Shown: piece by piece, positions 22,524-34,743 of the stretch | Position numbering within the stretch: the stretch's first letter is position 1 | Layout: every line of letters starts with the position of its first letter | Source: Heterostelium album PN500 | Taxonomy: Eukaryota > Evosea > Eumycetozoa > Acytosteliales > Acytosteliaceae | Assembly (NCBI RefSeq): GCF_000004825.1 | Contig: NW_008805078.1 | Coordinates: 896,069-960,068 of the forward strand | Length of the DNA: 64,000 bases | Reading direction: 5' to 3' | Notes under the pieces: model-generated | Databases searched by the model: none | What the model was told of the DNA's origin: nothing | What the model saw: only the letters and a program-made list of their open reading frames with translations | Made by a program: the position numbers and the translations under genes

Positions 22524-24395
22524 AAATAATATTACCTTGATTTAATTTATAATATAAGACATATAAAACCAAGAGAACCAAAATATCAAATTTTAAGGAT
22601 TTCATTTTTATATTTAAAGAAACTCTATTTAATTTAAATAGATGTGAAAGGGTTGTTTTAAAATGTACAATTATTACCTAATATCCTTGTAAATTGTTTT
22701 TAAAATAAAACAATTACAAAGGGTATTAATAAGATAGAAAAATATAGAGACCAGATAGATATTGGTCAAAGAAAAATAATATATTATATTATTTTTAATA
22801 TAAAATTAGATAGAGATTATTATTTGTAAGATTGTTTGATTTTTTTTTATACAACAAAACTAAGAAAAAAAATGGTAAAGAATTTTATTTATACTCACTG
22901 TCTGTTGATTATGGAACGACTGTAATATGAGTTCAGTCAGTGGATTTTGGGATCGAAGAGGGGTTAAAATATGGTTCACGAATGATTATTTTTATTTCAT
23001 TGGAGGTTTTGGTCGTTCACCCCTAAGCTTTGCACTGCTTGAACACTGCCAGTTTGGTGTGACATGGGTAACTTAACAGAAAGTTCGGTGGTGAAAGGGG
23101 GGACATTTTGTTTGTTTTGAGTAAAAAACAATTACATCAACATCTTTTAAAGTTAATTAATTAAAAATTCTATTGGATTTATCAACTACACGGTTTTTTA
23201 AAATCTTTTCAAATGATAACAACAACCAAAATTTTTATTAAAAAACAAACCCCGTAGACTCTCTATTTTCATTTTTGAAAAATAAAACTCTATTAAAAAA
23301 TATTTAAAAATAACCCTACATTGTACTTCAAAAACCAACCATTTTTTTAAAAACTTCAAGATAAAAATTTCTATCGAGTTTTTGTGGAACTCTTTGTGAC
23401 AACACACTCTCAATCTTCTAATTTTTTTTTGGCTTTCCAGTAGGGAATTTTATTTTTTATAAAAGAGTTGGAAGGTTCTGTTTTTTTCATAGGAGACCAA
23501 AACTATGACCTCATACAAGAAAAATTTTGTAACGAGAATTTAAAACAATTATTGGTTTAATATGTAACTTTAACTATAGAATCATATTCTAGAGTCATAG
23601 GAATAGAGTGGTAATGTAAACCATCAGGAACTAACTTTAATAAAATTAGAAACTTGTATATATCTTTTGAATTTTTATTTTAATATTCCACGGGTAATCT
23701 TAACACTAATTTCTAAAAATAATAAATTTAAAATTATTTATTAAAAAAAATATTAAAAAATTAAAATTTAATTTTTAAAAAATTATTGTCTAAACAAAAA
23801 TAATTTAATTAATTTTTGAATTTAAAGATATATATTTATTTATTTTGGTTAACACTTCAAATTTTTTGTTAACTGTTTTTTTTTTTTTTTTTTTTCATCT
23901 ATAGTTTGTTCTAAGAAACATATTAATAATCACTTTGGTACTAAATTACTAAACTAGTATCAAAAAACAAAAAAAAATTCGAACAAAAGAAGGATTTCCA
24001 AAAAAAGGAAACTTTATAAATATTAGTTGAGCAGTGATCATTTTTGAAAAAGGAATCGGTCGATTCAAAAGTCTATCAACATAAAAATTGTTCAATGGCA
24101 TCAACAATGATGAATTTTGGTTCTTTAATAAGTTAGAGAATTGTTGTTCAAATAGAAATTAGTCAATTTAAACTACTTTTTTTTTTTTTTTTTTTTGAAA
24201 AACTTTGACTTTAAACAATTTAGATCTAACAGTTATTTTTTTTAAATATAACAATTTTCATGAAAAAAACCCCATTTTAAATTAAAATTTAATTTAATAA
24301 AAATTGTTTGTTCATTACGGACTATCCTATTTTGTTGTTTTTTTTTTGTTTTTTTTTTTTTGAATTTTTTTTATCCTCTATGACAAAGCAAAAAA
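22524..24395. other. Long spacer before the cyclophilin gene
   Basis: About 1.9 kb of A/T tracts. A less AT-rich patch at about 22905-23105 has no credible ORF on either strand. No gene recognised; it probably holds the cyclophilin promoter at the right end. Confidence 0.4.
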
Positions 24396-25323
24396 ATGGA
24401 CCCAAAGTTCGATGACAATAGTAAGCCTGACAAAGGAACGATTTTCAATTCCAAAACACGTGGAAAATTTGATATAATGTATAAAACTGTATTTGTATTG
24501 GCCTTCTTGGGCTTATGTATGTTTTATTTCGCACCAACTGACGCTGTAAGTATAAAATAGATAGATAGAATAGGAATATCAAATTATTGTTGTTAGATAA
24601 TCATAAAACTTACACACAGTGCGTGCAATTCTAATTATTTTATACATATTTATGTAATAATAACCTAAAGGCTAAAGGACCAGCTGTCACCAATAAAGTA
24701 TATTTCGATGTAGAGATCGCAGGAGAGAAAGTCGGTAGAATCGTTATGGGTCTCTACGGTAAGACCGTTCCAAAGACTGTCGAGAACTTCAGAGCTTTGT
24801 GCACTGGTGAGAAGGGTGTAGGAAAGTCCGGTAAGGCTTTGCACTTCAAGGACAGCAAGTTCCATCGTATTATCCCAGGTTTCATGGCTCAAGGTGGTGA
24901 TTTCACTCGTGGTGACGGTACCGGTGGTGAATCGATCTACGGTAACAAGTTTGACGACGAAAACTTCAAGATCAAGCACAGCAAGGGTGGTTTATTGTCG
25001 ATGGCCAACGCCGGTCCAAACACAAATGGTTCTCAATTCTTCATTACTTTCACTCCAACCTCATGGTTAGATGGTAGACACACTGTATTCGGTGAAGTTC
25101 TCGTAAGATATCATAACATATGTTCTTAATCTTTTTAATTACTTTATATTTAACTAATAACTATCAAATCTATCTCATCCCTATCTCTATCTCTATTACA
25201 ATACAAATAAAACTATTATAGGAAGGAATGGATATTGTTAAGCAAATGGAAGCTGTAGGTTCACAATCTGGTACCACTTCAAAGCCAGTTAGAATCATCG
25301 ATTCTGGTGAATTACCATTATAA
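24396..25323 (+). CDS. Cyclophilin (peptidyl-prolyl isomerase) with N-terminal membrane segment, cyclophilin B type
   Basis: Three exons (24396-24545, 24671-25102, 25222-25323) give 227 residues. After a ~28-residue hydrophilic start comes a hydrophobic stretch, [17 protein letters not shown] (signal anchor or cleaved signal), then a complete cyclophilin domain. Active-site and cyclosporin-binding residues are all present: [20 protein letters not shown] (Arg, Phe, Met, Gln), [29 protein letters not shown] (Trp, His), and the final [20 protein letters not shown]. It should catalyse proline isomerisation of proteins in the secretory pathway. The exon 1/2 border falls exactly between the membrane segment and the catalytic domain. 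The codon use is noticeably optimised, suggesting high expression. It converges on the F-box gene. Confidence 0.95.
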
Positions 25324-25347
25324 ATAAACAAACAAATAACAATATAT

Positions 25348-27488
25348 TTACTTGTTAGGTGGTGATACTTTATTATTTGTAGATACAGTTAGGAGTCTAT
25401 CGATATAATTACTTTCGATGATTCCTGCTATTGGTTGATAATGACTTTGCTTATCGAAATTACTCATGAACAGATGGTGTGTTTCGGAGAGTCGTCGGAG
25501 TTGGTAGTTTCTATGGTCGATCGAGAGTGCTATTGAGTTGACGGTGGTCGGTAGTGTATGCAATGGATTGACCTGTAGAAAACTTAGATCGATGGTTAGC
25601 GATCTAACCGATCGTGGTAGTGCACAGGGTTCAAGCTTTGCATGTAGCTTTCCTTTGCTATTGAATTCAATTGACTCGAGTGTCTCTGGTAGGTTGTCTT
25701 TGGTGATCTTCTTCATAAAGTTAGCACCCAACACCAGTGATTTCAAACGCTTCGGGAGAATCTCTCTGCTCAGTGACTGACTAAAGTAACCCAACATACT
25801 CAATCTCTTGATATTCTCTGGCAACATACCAACCAACAAGACAGTCGCACCATAGTTTTGATAATATTGTAATTTTAACTCTTTTAAATCTGATGTTACT
25901 ATATTAACTTTTATAATAAATAAATAAATTATTAGTCAAGACGACATTATTAATATTATTATTATTATAATTAAGTGTTTGACCGATAGTCAATAGAGTA
26001 TTACCTATATTATTATAATTAAAGATTGAATTTGAACTACCGATGCTTATGTGTAATGTTAATGATTTGACTGTGCTTGGTAGCTTTGGTAGTTGCTCGT
26101 GAATGATACCTAGATCGAGTGTTGTTACATTGCCAAAGAGACTACCATCAGTAATTAGCATTTCCATTCCATATTTAAATATCAAATTGCTCAGTGACGT
26201 AGGAAATTGGTTACTAACGGACGGCCATGCTATGTTTTTACCTCCTAGCTTGAGTGTTTGTAAACTTTCTGGTAGGATACTCGTCGGTATGTTTGCAAAA
26301 TCACCAATGATCACCAGCTTTTTCAATTTACCCGGCAGTCTGGTCACCGTTCCAAGAATGTCGGTGTGAATCAGCTTCAGTTTGATCAGACTCTCTGGAA
26401 ACACTTGATCTGCTGTCACGCCTTCCGGTGCACGGTTCACAAACTCTAGATAGCGTAGTACCAGATACTCTAGCTTGGTGAGGTACTCCATATGGTTGAG
26501 CTCATTGAACGATGATACAACGAGCTTTCTCAGGTTGGGCAACACCCTATCGAATTGGAAGTAACTTAATCGCGGTGGAAGATACAGTTCCTCCAGAGTC
26601 AGCGGTAGAGTAGATGTTCGGAAGGGTTCGGTACCAGTGAAACTATTGGTAATTCTATATACTTTGAGCATCGAGTTGCTGTAATCTTTATCACTAACTG
26701 TGGTGCCGTCGACCTTTGTAATCTCAAGGTATTCACAGCTTTTTGGTAAACACTTGAGCCGATTCCAATCTTCTAAAAATGTTGATCAAATTGATTAGTT
26801 AAAATGATCAATTGAAATACGTCTAATAAATAATCTTACCTCCAAATAAGATAGTCTGTGAATCTGAATCTTGAACTGTCCATTTTTCTAAACCATCTAC
26901 AACAAACAATGCTTTACAATTACCCAACATCAACTGTATATCGTTATCATCACTTTCTAACTGATTTTCAACTTTAGCGACAGCAGTAGGTTGATCTTCA
27001 GTATTGTCTTGGCTATTACTATTTAGAGTGTCAATATCGATACCATTATAACCATCAGTGTCGTTGTCGTCTTCATCATCAACAAGAGTATATTTTTTGA
27101 CTGTTGGACAATATACATATTCATCTTCTATATTTTTATTATTTTTATTACTATTACTACTACTAATATTATCTGTGTTTCTAATGTAATCTGATTTTAA
27201 TAGATAATCGAATTGATGTTGATAAGCTGGTAGTTGTAGGAGATTCAATTTCGATTGGTAGTCAGATCTTGGTATTTTCCCAAAATGAATAGATCGCTTT
27301 AGAGATAAATATTGATCTCTATTGTTAAACCATTTCTTACAAACCAAGCTGACTGATATCCTATCGATGTTTTCATCCAAATGACTAATGATTTTCTTTA
27401 GCAAAATTAATGGTATATTGTTTACTGATGAACCCAACACTTTACTATTATAAATGATATTTGAAAGTAAATCATTATTGTTTATCAT
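25348..27488 (-). CDS. F-box plus FNIP-repeat protein
   Basis: Three exons (26840-27488, 26005-26772, 25348-25898) encode about 655 residues. Near the N-terminus, NIPLILLKKIISHLDENIDR followed by SVSLVCKKWFNNRDQYLSL is an F-box-like motif for Skp1 binding. An acidic N/D-rich linker follows. From exon 2 on, the protein is made of leucine-rich, FNIP-type units of about 22 residues with 'LP.(S/T)L..L.L' spacing (LPLTLEELYLPPRLSYFQFD; ILPESLQTLKLGGKNI; LPSTVKSLTLHISIG; LPRSVRSLTIDLSFL). FNIP/F-box proteins form a large family in dictyostelids, thought to be substrate receptors of SCF ubiquitin ligases. The substrate is unknown. It is convergent with the cyclophilin gene, with only 24 bases between the stops. 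Confidence 0.82.
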
Positions 27489-27818
27489 CTTCTACAGATA
27501 TATAGATAGATAGATATATAAATATTTGGGTCGTAATCGGAAAACTAGAAATAATCAACCCATTTTTAGAAATTTCTAACATTTGTGTACACGATTAAAA
27601 TAGTGTAAAAAAGGTGCACTCCTTCACCAACCCAAAAAATAAAATAAAATAAAACAAAAGCTTTTTAATTGTTTTTTTTTTTTTAAATCTCTCTTGACAT
27701 TTTTATTATTTCTTTTGAAGAGTTGTTGTAATTTAATATATATTATAATAATATAATAATCTTTTAATTATATTATTATAATATATATATATATACAATA
27801 TATATATGTTTATTATAA
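27489..27818. other. AT-rich spacer
   Basis: Promoter side of the F-box gene and 3' side of the membrane-protein gene; TA repeats at 27780-27810. Nothing else seen. Confidence 0.4.
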
Positions 27819-30800
27819 TTAGGAGTGTTTTTCTGAAGTAGTCTGATCTTTAAGAGCTTGTAATCTCATTTCTACCTTCTTGTTGAATTTCCTCGCTTTC
27901 TTCATCTTCAACTTGAATAATACTACACCAATGACAATCGATGCCAGACAAACGAAACCAACAACTACACCGACAGCAATTTTCCAGCCGTTTGAACTAC
28001 TTCCACAACCACCATCGTCTGTAACCTGAACCAGTGGTGAAAAGTCTGGATCCAATAGACATTCTTGACACTGTGGGAAACTTACACCGATCGTTGCTAC
28101 CGAGACATCGTCGTTGATCTTGGTTTGGTTGAGAAGCTGATTTCTCGAATAGGTTGGTCTTCCATTGGAGAGTGCATAGTTTAGGAATCTTCCAAAGAAT
28201 TGGACTTTGTCTTTGATAACTCTAATCAATTGAATCGACTCTCCATTGTTATCCATTTCAAATGTTGGAATTTCGGTTTTCTCACAACCAACGGTCTGTT
28301 GATTGTTGATATAGGTTTCGAAAACAACTCTAAGATAGGTCAGAGTGGTCTGATACTCCCATCCTTGGATACCAACTGATACTTTGATGGTGTTTGACGG
28401 TTGTTGGAATTGTTTGTCACCAAAGGTATAGGTTCTCGCTACCTCGGCATAGATAATCGAAGCAGATACATTCAATGTGCCAACAGTGGTGTTCAAAGCG
28501 TAGTTGTAGTTTTGGATACCTGTTGAATTCGATGAACTGAAAATCCAGTTGTTTGTCTTTACCGATCTGACAATCGATTCATCGAAATCAATCTCTTGAA
28601 TCTCTATCATTGAGAATGAAAAACTTGTATCGTTTGTCTGGAACAAAACATTTGGATCATTTGGGTCGGGTCTAAAGTTTGTATTTGGATCGATCACTAA
28701 AAGATAATAATTCAAAAATATTAATTGTTAATAATCATCATTATGTTATAGAAAATAGATATGTGTGTTTGATTTAAACTTACTGGTATCACACTTATCA
28801 CCTGTATATCCTTGAGTAGTGCATACACAAACACCTGTGAATGGGTCACAATATCCGTGGTTCGAACAATTCGAGAACTTCTTTAAACATTCTTCTTCCA
28901 CTTGCTTTGAAACAATATTGAAAATAGAATTCGAGTTGAATGGATATCCATCGACAACCAAATTAAAATCAGCCAAACCAATTGCGAGATTTGCAGGTGC
29001 CATAAAGATAATTTGGGTTTGTGACGCATTAACAACTGTGCAATCGATTGTATTAACTTTAACAACAGTAGAATTTAAATATGGACCAAATTCTCCATAA
29101 ACAGTAACTTTACCTCCTGATGTAGTAATTTGATCAATAGAATTTACGATTGGATAGTCTTTTAAATTGGTGATAGAATAAGTATTAATATGTTATATAA
29201 AGAAAATACAAACTATTTATAAATACTTACATTGCGAATAGAATCCTTGTGAATCTTTGAAAACATAATCATTTGAAAGAGTCAACGTGTTGTTTGTCAA
29301 AGTTTTGATTACATTATTAGTGTTGTCTACTAAACATGTGTATTTGGTACCATTTACAACTGATGTCAATTCTGAGCATGGAATAGGACTTCCAGTAGCA
29401 TTATTAAACTTGGCAAAAAGTGAAAGAGTTGGATCATTTATATTCGTATCGATGGTAACCAATACTTTGTGGAATGGATACTGCGCCATGGTAATGTTGA
29501 ATAAATCGAATCTGGCATCAAAATAATCGACAACAAACTGAGCATTTAAGTATTGCGAGAAAACAATAGTGGATCTTTTATCTGCGAAATTCGATACTCG
29601 ATAACTATAATTTCGGAATTATATTAATTAAAGTTCTAAAGTTTGAATTGAAAGATAAAACTTACATAAACTCATGATTGCTTAAAACTGGTTTTAATTT
29701 ACTATCCATATCATTTGTTAAACCCCATCCTAGATTCTTTCCACGAATCGTAATGCTTCCATCTTTCGAACCATAAGTTTGAGAAGTGATTGATGCACCA
29801 GCTATAATTTATATAACATTAATATCGTGGTTTCTAAAAGAAATAAAAATTAAACTTACGACAAACAAACGAAGTGTTATATACGAATTTTGAATTTTGC
29901 GCATTTAAGAAATTTCCTACTGCACCAGGCATATTATAATAGCAACTATAACAATCAGGAAGACCGGAAATTTCAGAGTATGAAATATCTAGATAGGACC
30001 AACTACATGCACCCTCTTTCAATATAGAATTTACAGGATAATAGGCCAAACGAACTGTTGCTTTCGAATTACTGGCAAAATTATCAGAAATAGGTTGTTT
30101 CATACTCATCAAACTTCCCATTCCAATATATGTAGTGGATCTTGGTATAGTGATATTTTCGAAAGGAAATGTTGAAAAAGTTGAAGTTGATATCTCTCTG
30201 AGAACAATGAAAATATTAGTTCCTTTGAATTGGAGTAAAATTTTGATATACATACATCTCATTTAAATATGGTGGAAAAACTTTTGTAGGGAAAAAATCA
30301 ACGCATTCTATACAAGACAATGTCCTATATTTCAAAACATTAGTTTATAAACCTAAATTTGAATTATAAATAGACTCTAGAAGCTTACACTAAATTTGTA
30401 AAAAGGGATAAATCCTCCATTCCTAGATAGGTTACATTTTTTAGAGAAGAGGGTACACTTTTGCTATATTTATATACAAATTAGATCATATCTAATGAGA
30501 GGATTTACAAAATACCTACAATACCTGAAGAGTAAAGGCTCCTGAGATATCAACTGTAATATTTCCAGGAGTTCTATAATTTCCAGTACCAATATGACTA
30601 TTATAAAAAAAGAGTTAGAGATTTGATTTAAAATTGATCTTTTTTGAGAACTTACAATTGTTTTAATACAGTATCTTTGAGAATTACGGTTGAATTTACA
30701 CCTTTGGGGGCTACATTTCTAATTTTAAAAATAAAGATATTAATACAAATATATTTGTATATAGAAGCTATCTCTTACAGTAAATATATTTGAGGGAATA

Positions 30801-31699
30801 ATGATTGAGAGAATGAACAATAGAAATTATTTCCTACTCCAATAATAAGGGAGGTAATATTGGTCGGGTAAGTTAAATCTATTTCTTCGATTGAACCGTC
30901 TGGAATGTACCTAACAATTAAAGTTAGTAAGAATTAATCTTAAAATATATAGAAATTCTTACAGAGTAATAAAACTTGGAATTTTTGATATTAATTTAGA
31001 AGGAATCCTTTTAATATCGGTATTGTATTTTATATCTAAAAATTGAAAAATTGGAGAATTCACTGGAAAGTTTTCAGGAATGTAAAAAGTAGTCCTCTCT
31101 GCATATAATCTTAATATAAAATTAGAACAAGGTACTAAAACAATTTTTCTTAAAAAACTTACTCTAATTTAGATAATGATGGACAGTTTCGAATTCTTTC
31201 CATAATATTATATGAAGTGTTTGAAATTGATGGAGTAAAGGAAGTATTAAATCTGACCGAAATAGAATTTACCATAGGAAAATCTAAATACACATTGGGG
31301 TCAGGAGTACCATAATCAATTGTAGTAGTTCCTACAATATCTCTAGAAAATAGTAGAATAAATTTTATTATTAAAAATTTATTATAATAAAACCAAAAAA
31401 AATTTTGAAAACAAACATTGTATTTAAGTATGAACTTGTGCATCCAATTTTAACATTTCCATTGTTGAATCCACAAACTGTATTTAAATCAGATGGTAAT
31501 CCAAGTTTATATTGTTTATTTAGCCAATCAAGTCCATCCACTTTAAATTTGTTTGATAAATTGATTAATTAAATAATAAAAGATTTTTGAAATAGAAAAT
31601 AATAAAAATAAAAAAAATCTTACACTCAGATTGAACCAAGGCGTTGATTCCTGCAGCAAATAGTATTACTGCTATAGCAACTACAAATAAATTATGCAT
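27819..31699 (-). CDS. Type I membrane protein with LRRs, TIG/IPT domain and an EGF-like module
   Basis: A many-exon gene (at least 12 exons, each of the short ones matching one leucine-rich repeat). The start is the ATG at 31699 with signal peptide MHNLFVVAIAVILFAAGINA. LRR exons are readable between 31.4 and 30.2 kb. The extracellular part continues with beta-domain regions at about 29.8-29.2 kb, a TIG/IPT unit near 29.1 kb (TTSGGKVTVYGEFGPYLNST), an EGF-like CSNHGYCDPFTGVCVCTTQG, and a long beta-rich membrane-proximal region (28.7-28.1 kb) ending with a Cys pair. The transmembrane helix is WKIAVGVVVGFVCLASIVIG, and the tail is basic and coiled-coil-like. The order LRR-TIG-EGF-TM matches the gene at 12226-16020 and suggests a shared adhesion or recognition role in the amoeba surface, but no ligand is known. 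Confidence 0.8.
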
Positions 31700-32299
31700 T
31701 TCCTTTTTTAAATGAAAATAAAATGACACGAGAAGTAGACGAATCTGATGTCAAGCCTTACTTTTGTAAAACCAACGCACAAAGTTTCAAAAAATAAACG
31801 ACAAGATGAAATTAAGTTTAATGTTTTTTTGTAAAACCATCCCACACAAGGTCAAAATTAAGTGAAAAAAAGAAAAAAATCAGTAATCTTAAAAATATCT
31901 TTTGATATTTATTGCGAGCTTTATTGGTTGCTGGTATCGAAACTCTCACTGGTTTTTGGAATAAAAACAAAAAAATATAAATTTATAAAATATAACCCAG
32001 ATGATTTTACAAAATCTTGTCTTATGTGTATGATTCACCATCCATTACAAATGTTTTTATTGATATTTTTTTTTTTTTTTAAAAGTTTAGTTTTAAGTAT
32101 TTTATATTTGTTCAAAAGTTGTTTACAAATATATAAAATTTTTTTATTACAGTTTCTAAACCAATTAAAATGTGAAAAGAATTTAGTTCGGAATTTGAAA
32201 TTTACTTATGAGAGTGGGAAATTTGTTTGTTAATTTTTTTTTTGATTTTTTTATTTTATTTTAAACAATCACTTCACACTTTTTTAAAGTGCGTGTCAT
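31700..32299. other. Divergent promoter region with a repeated element
   Basis: Between two outward-facing genes. It contains a near-identical pair at 31762-31783 and 31827-31849 (TTTTGTAAAACC followed by a C-rich CACA end), 65 bases apart. A 123-codon frame at 31862-32233 is compositionally poor and opens with GTG, so it is not called. Confidence 0.45.
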
Positions 32300-33835
32300 A
32301 TGAGAAAACAAATATTTCTTTTTTTACTCTTCAACATTTTTATTTATATTATAAATAAACACTATCCAACATTAACTAGTTTTAGTATTTATAACAATAT
32401 TCAACAACAACAAAAACAATCATTTGATAAAAGTATCATCAATCAAAATAATAATAATAATAATATAGAACATAAAATGAGAATTGTAAAAAGTTTTATT
32501 GAAGTATCAGCCGATTCACACTTTTCATTCCAAAATCTACCATACGGTATTTTCAAACCAAGTGAGAGTGCTGCTCCACGTGTTGGTGTTGCCATCGGTG
32601 ATTTGGTTTTGGATCTCTCTGTGTTGGTAGACAACGGATTCTTTAACGGTCCACTCTTGAACCATACAACCGTATTCCATCAGGATGCTCTCAATGCATT
32701 CATGGCACTTGGTCGTTCCGCCTGGACCGAAGCTAGATCCACTTTGAAGCGTTTGCTCGCCGTCGATGTTCCAGACTTGAGAGACAACACCACCGTTCGT
32801 AACGCCGCTTTCCACCCACAATCACAGTGCACAATGTTGTTGCCAGTGCGTATCGGTGACTACACTGATTTCTACGCTTCGAAAGAGCATGCCACCAACG
32901 TCGGTATCATGTTCCGTGGAAAGGAGAACGCTCTCATGCCAAACTGGACACACTTGCCAGTCGGATATCACGGTCGTGCATCGAGTGTCGTCGTGTCCGG
33001 TACCAATTTGCATCGTCCACAAGGTCAAACCAAGGCTGACGACGAAGCCGCTCCATCGTTTACTCCATGCAGACAGTTGGATTTCGAGTTGGAAATGGGT
33101 GCCATCATCGGAACCGGTAATAAGCTCGGACAGCCAATCACCATTCAAAACGCCAAGGAGCACATCTTTGGTTTGGTTCTTTTGAACGATTGGTCCGCCC
33201 GTGACATCCAAAAATGGGAATACGTTCCACTCGGTCCATTCTTGGCCAAGAACTTTGGTACTACAATCTCTGCCTGGGTTGTCACTTTGGATGCCTTGGA
33301 GCCATTCGCCGTTCCAGCACCAACTCAAGACCCAACCCCATTGCCATACTTGAGAGAGACCGGAAATAACACCTACGACATCAATCTCTCGGTTGCCATC
33401 AAATCAAAGGATATGGATGCACCACAGGTAGTCTCAAACACCAACTTGAAGTACATGTACTGGACTCTTACACAGCAATTGGCTCACCACACAATCAGTG
33501 GATGTAACATGAACACAGGTGATCTTTTGGGTACTGGAACTATTAGTGGACCAGTAAGTAATAATTTACAAATCATCATCGTCAGTCTATATAGATCGAT
33601 TAATTAATCATTTTCCTCAAACTACTATTTCTAGACTGAAGACAGTTATGGTTCAATGTTGGAACTCGCATGGAAGGGTACCAAACCAGTTTCAATTGGT
33701 AAAGAGGAAAGAAAATTCATTTTGGATGGTGATACCGTTGTTATCAAAGGTGTTTGCAAAGGAGATGGTTACAATGTTGGTTTTGGTGACAATGTTGGTA
33801 CTATTCTTCCAATCGTTCCAATCAACTTCAATTAA
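32300..33835 (+). CDS. fah: Fumarylacetoacetase (tyrosine degradation)
   Basis: Hydrolyses fumarylacetoacetate to fumarate and acetoacetate, the last step of tyrosine breakdown. Two exons; the first ends at 33553 and the second is 33635-33835. Metal and catalytic residues are present: [18 protein letters not shown] (Asp and His), [11 protein letters not shown] (two Glu ligands), [20 protein letters not shown] (Asp) and FLAKNFGTT (Lys). From the internal Met at 32477 the protein is 425 residues, close to human FAH (419), and begins at the family's usual place ('[19 protein letters not shown]'). The frame continues upstream to an ATG at 32300, adding 59 residues with a hydrophobic start ([14 protein letters not shown]). 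I favour the Met at 32477 as the true start but give the full frame; see findings. Confidence 0.93.
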
Positions 33836-34073
33836 AGTAATTAGATAAATTTTAAATGTTAAATAATAATAATAATATTTTGCAAGTTTATTTTTTGATT
33901 ATTTTTATTCTTAAAGAAGAATATCTGTAAAAAAGGTGTGTTGATTAGATATTATTATTATCTATAAATATATCTATGTTTATATCTTTTGACCAATTAT
34001 ATTGAAATCGATCAAATTAATCTATTCTATTGTTATTATGCTAATCGTTATCAAAGACGGTTAAGACTGTATA

Positions 34074-34304
34074 TTAAATTGAATGCAGTGGTATTGCTGA
34101 TTTATCCTCTAACATTAACTGTTGAGTTGAACTTGATAGGAATTCTCTTTTCGAAAATTTGGTATTCGATGATGAAACTGAATGGCTTTCATTCTTTGGA
34201 GTCTCTGAGTTCATCTTTTGATTCTCTTTACTGTTAAATAATATATCGTCGGATTCATTTCCAACTATTGTTGAAATAATATAACCAAAAAGTGCGTATA
34301 TCAT
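34074..34304 (-). CDS. Small hypothetical protein (76 residues)
   Basis: Short frame starting at an ATG preceded by an A-rich leader (34305-34313), as is typical in dictyostelids. The first 15 residues, MIYALFGYIISTIVG, are hydrophobic and the rest is Ser/Glu/Lys-rich, so it could be a small membrane-tethered protein. It is convergent with FAH and about 440 bases downstream of the bZIP stop. Not recognised; it may be a chance frame. Confidence 0.35.
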   Translation of the reverse strand: MIYALFGYIISTIVGNESDDILFNSKENQKMNSETPKNESHSVSSSNTKFSKREFLSSSTQQLMLEDKSAIPLHSI

Positions 34305-34743
34305 TTTTTTTTGTTTTATAAACGTGTATTTAATTAATAATATAGTATGTATTTAATATATAACTAAAAAAAATTGTTTGTTTAAATAAACAACAACAAC
34401 GCAATGAAGTAGTTTTGCTCCTCTGTAAACAATGTTTACGTCGATTACAAAATACGTTCTTTTGATAAAATTAATTAAATTAAATTGACGATTTTCTTTG
34501 AGTGGTGGAGAAAAACTTGAGAAGTTTTATGTTATGTTTTCATGTTGGGCAAAATGTCGTCATCGATGATCCGAAACAACAAACAAATCAAACACTCTGA
34601 TAAATAAATTATATTAAATTATTATTTTTAATTTTTTTGGTATTAAATACATGTAAGGATCAGAGTTATAAATCATTCCCTAAGAATAATTTGATAACTT
34701 TGTATTCCTGATTTATTTATTTCTAAATAATTTTGTTTAAAAA
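34305..34743. other. Spacer with an inverted repeat
   Basis: 439 bases between the bZIP stop and the small ORF's start. It contains GTAAACAATGTTTAC at 34425-34439, a perfect 6-bp inverted repeat around AAT. Confidence 0.4.

Noticed and set aside
23026-23037. AGCTTTGCACTG resembling the 5' end of U4 snRNA
   Set aside because: Only about ten bases agree; the rest of U4, including the Sm site and the U6-pairing region, is absent.
23198-23413. 71-codon frame on the minus strand
   Set aside because: Phe/Lys-rich spacer translation with no motif and no ATG context.
31862-32233. 123-codon frame on the plus strand in the spacer before FAH
   Set aside because: Starts with GTG, is Phe/Lys/Leu-rich like translated A/T spacer, and has no motif.
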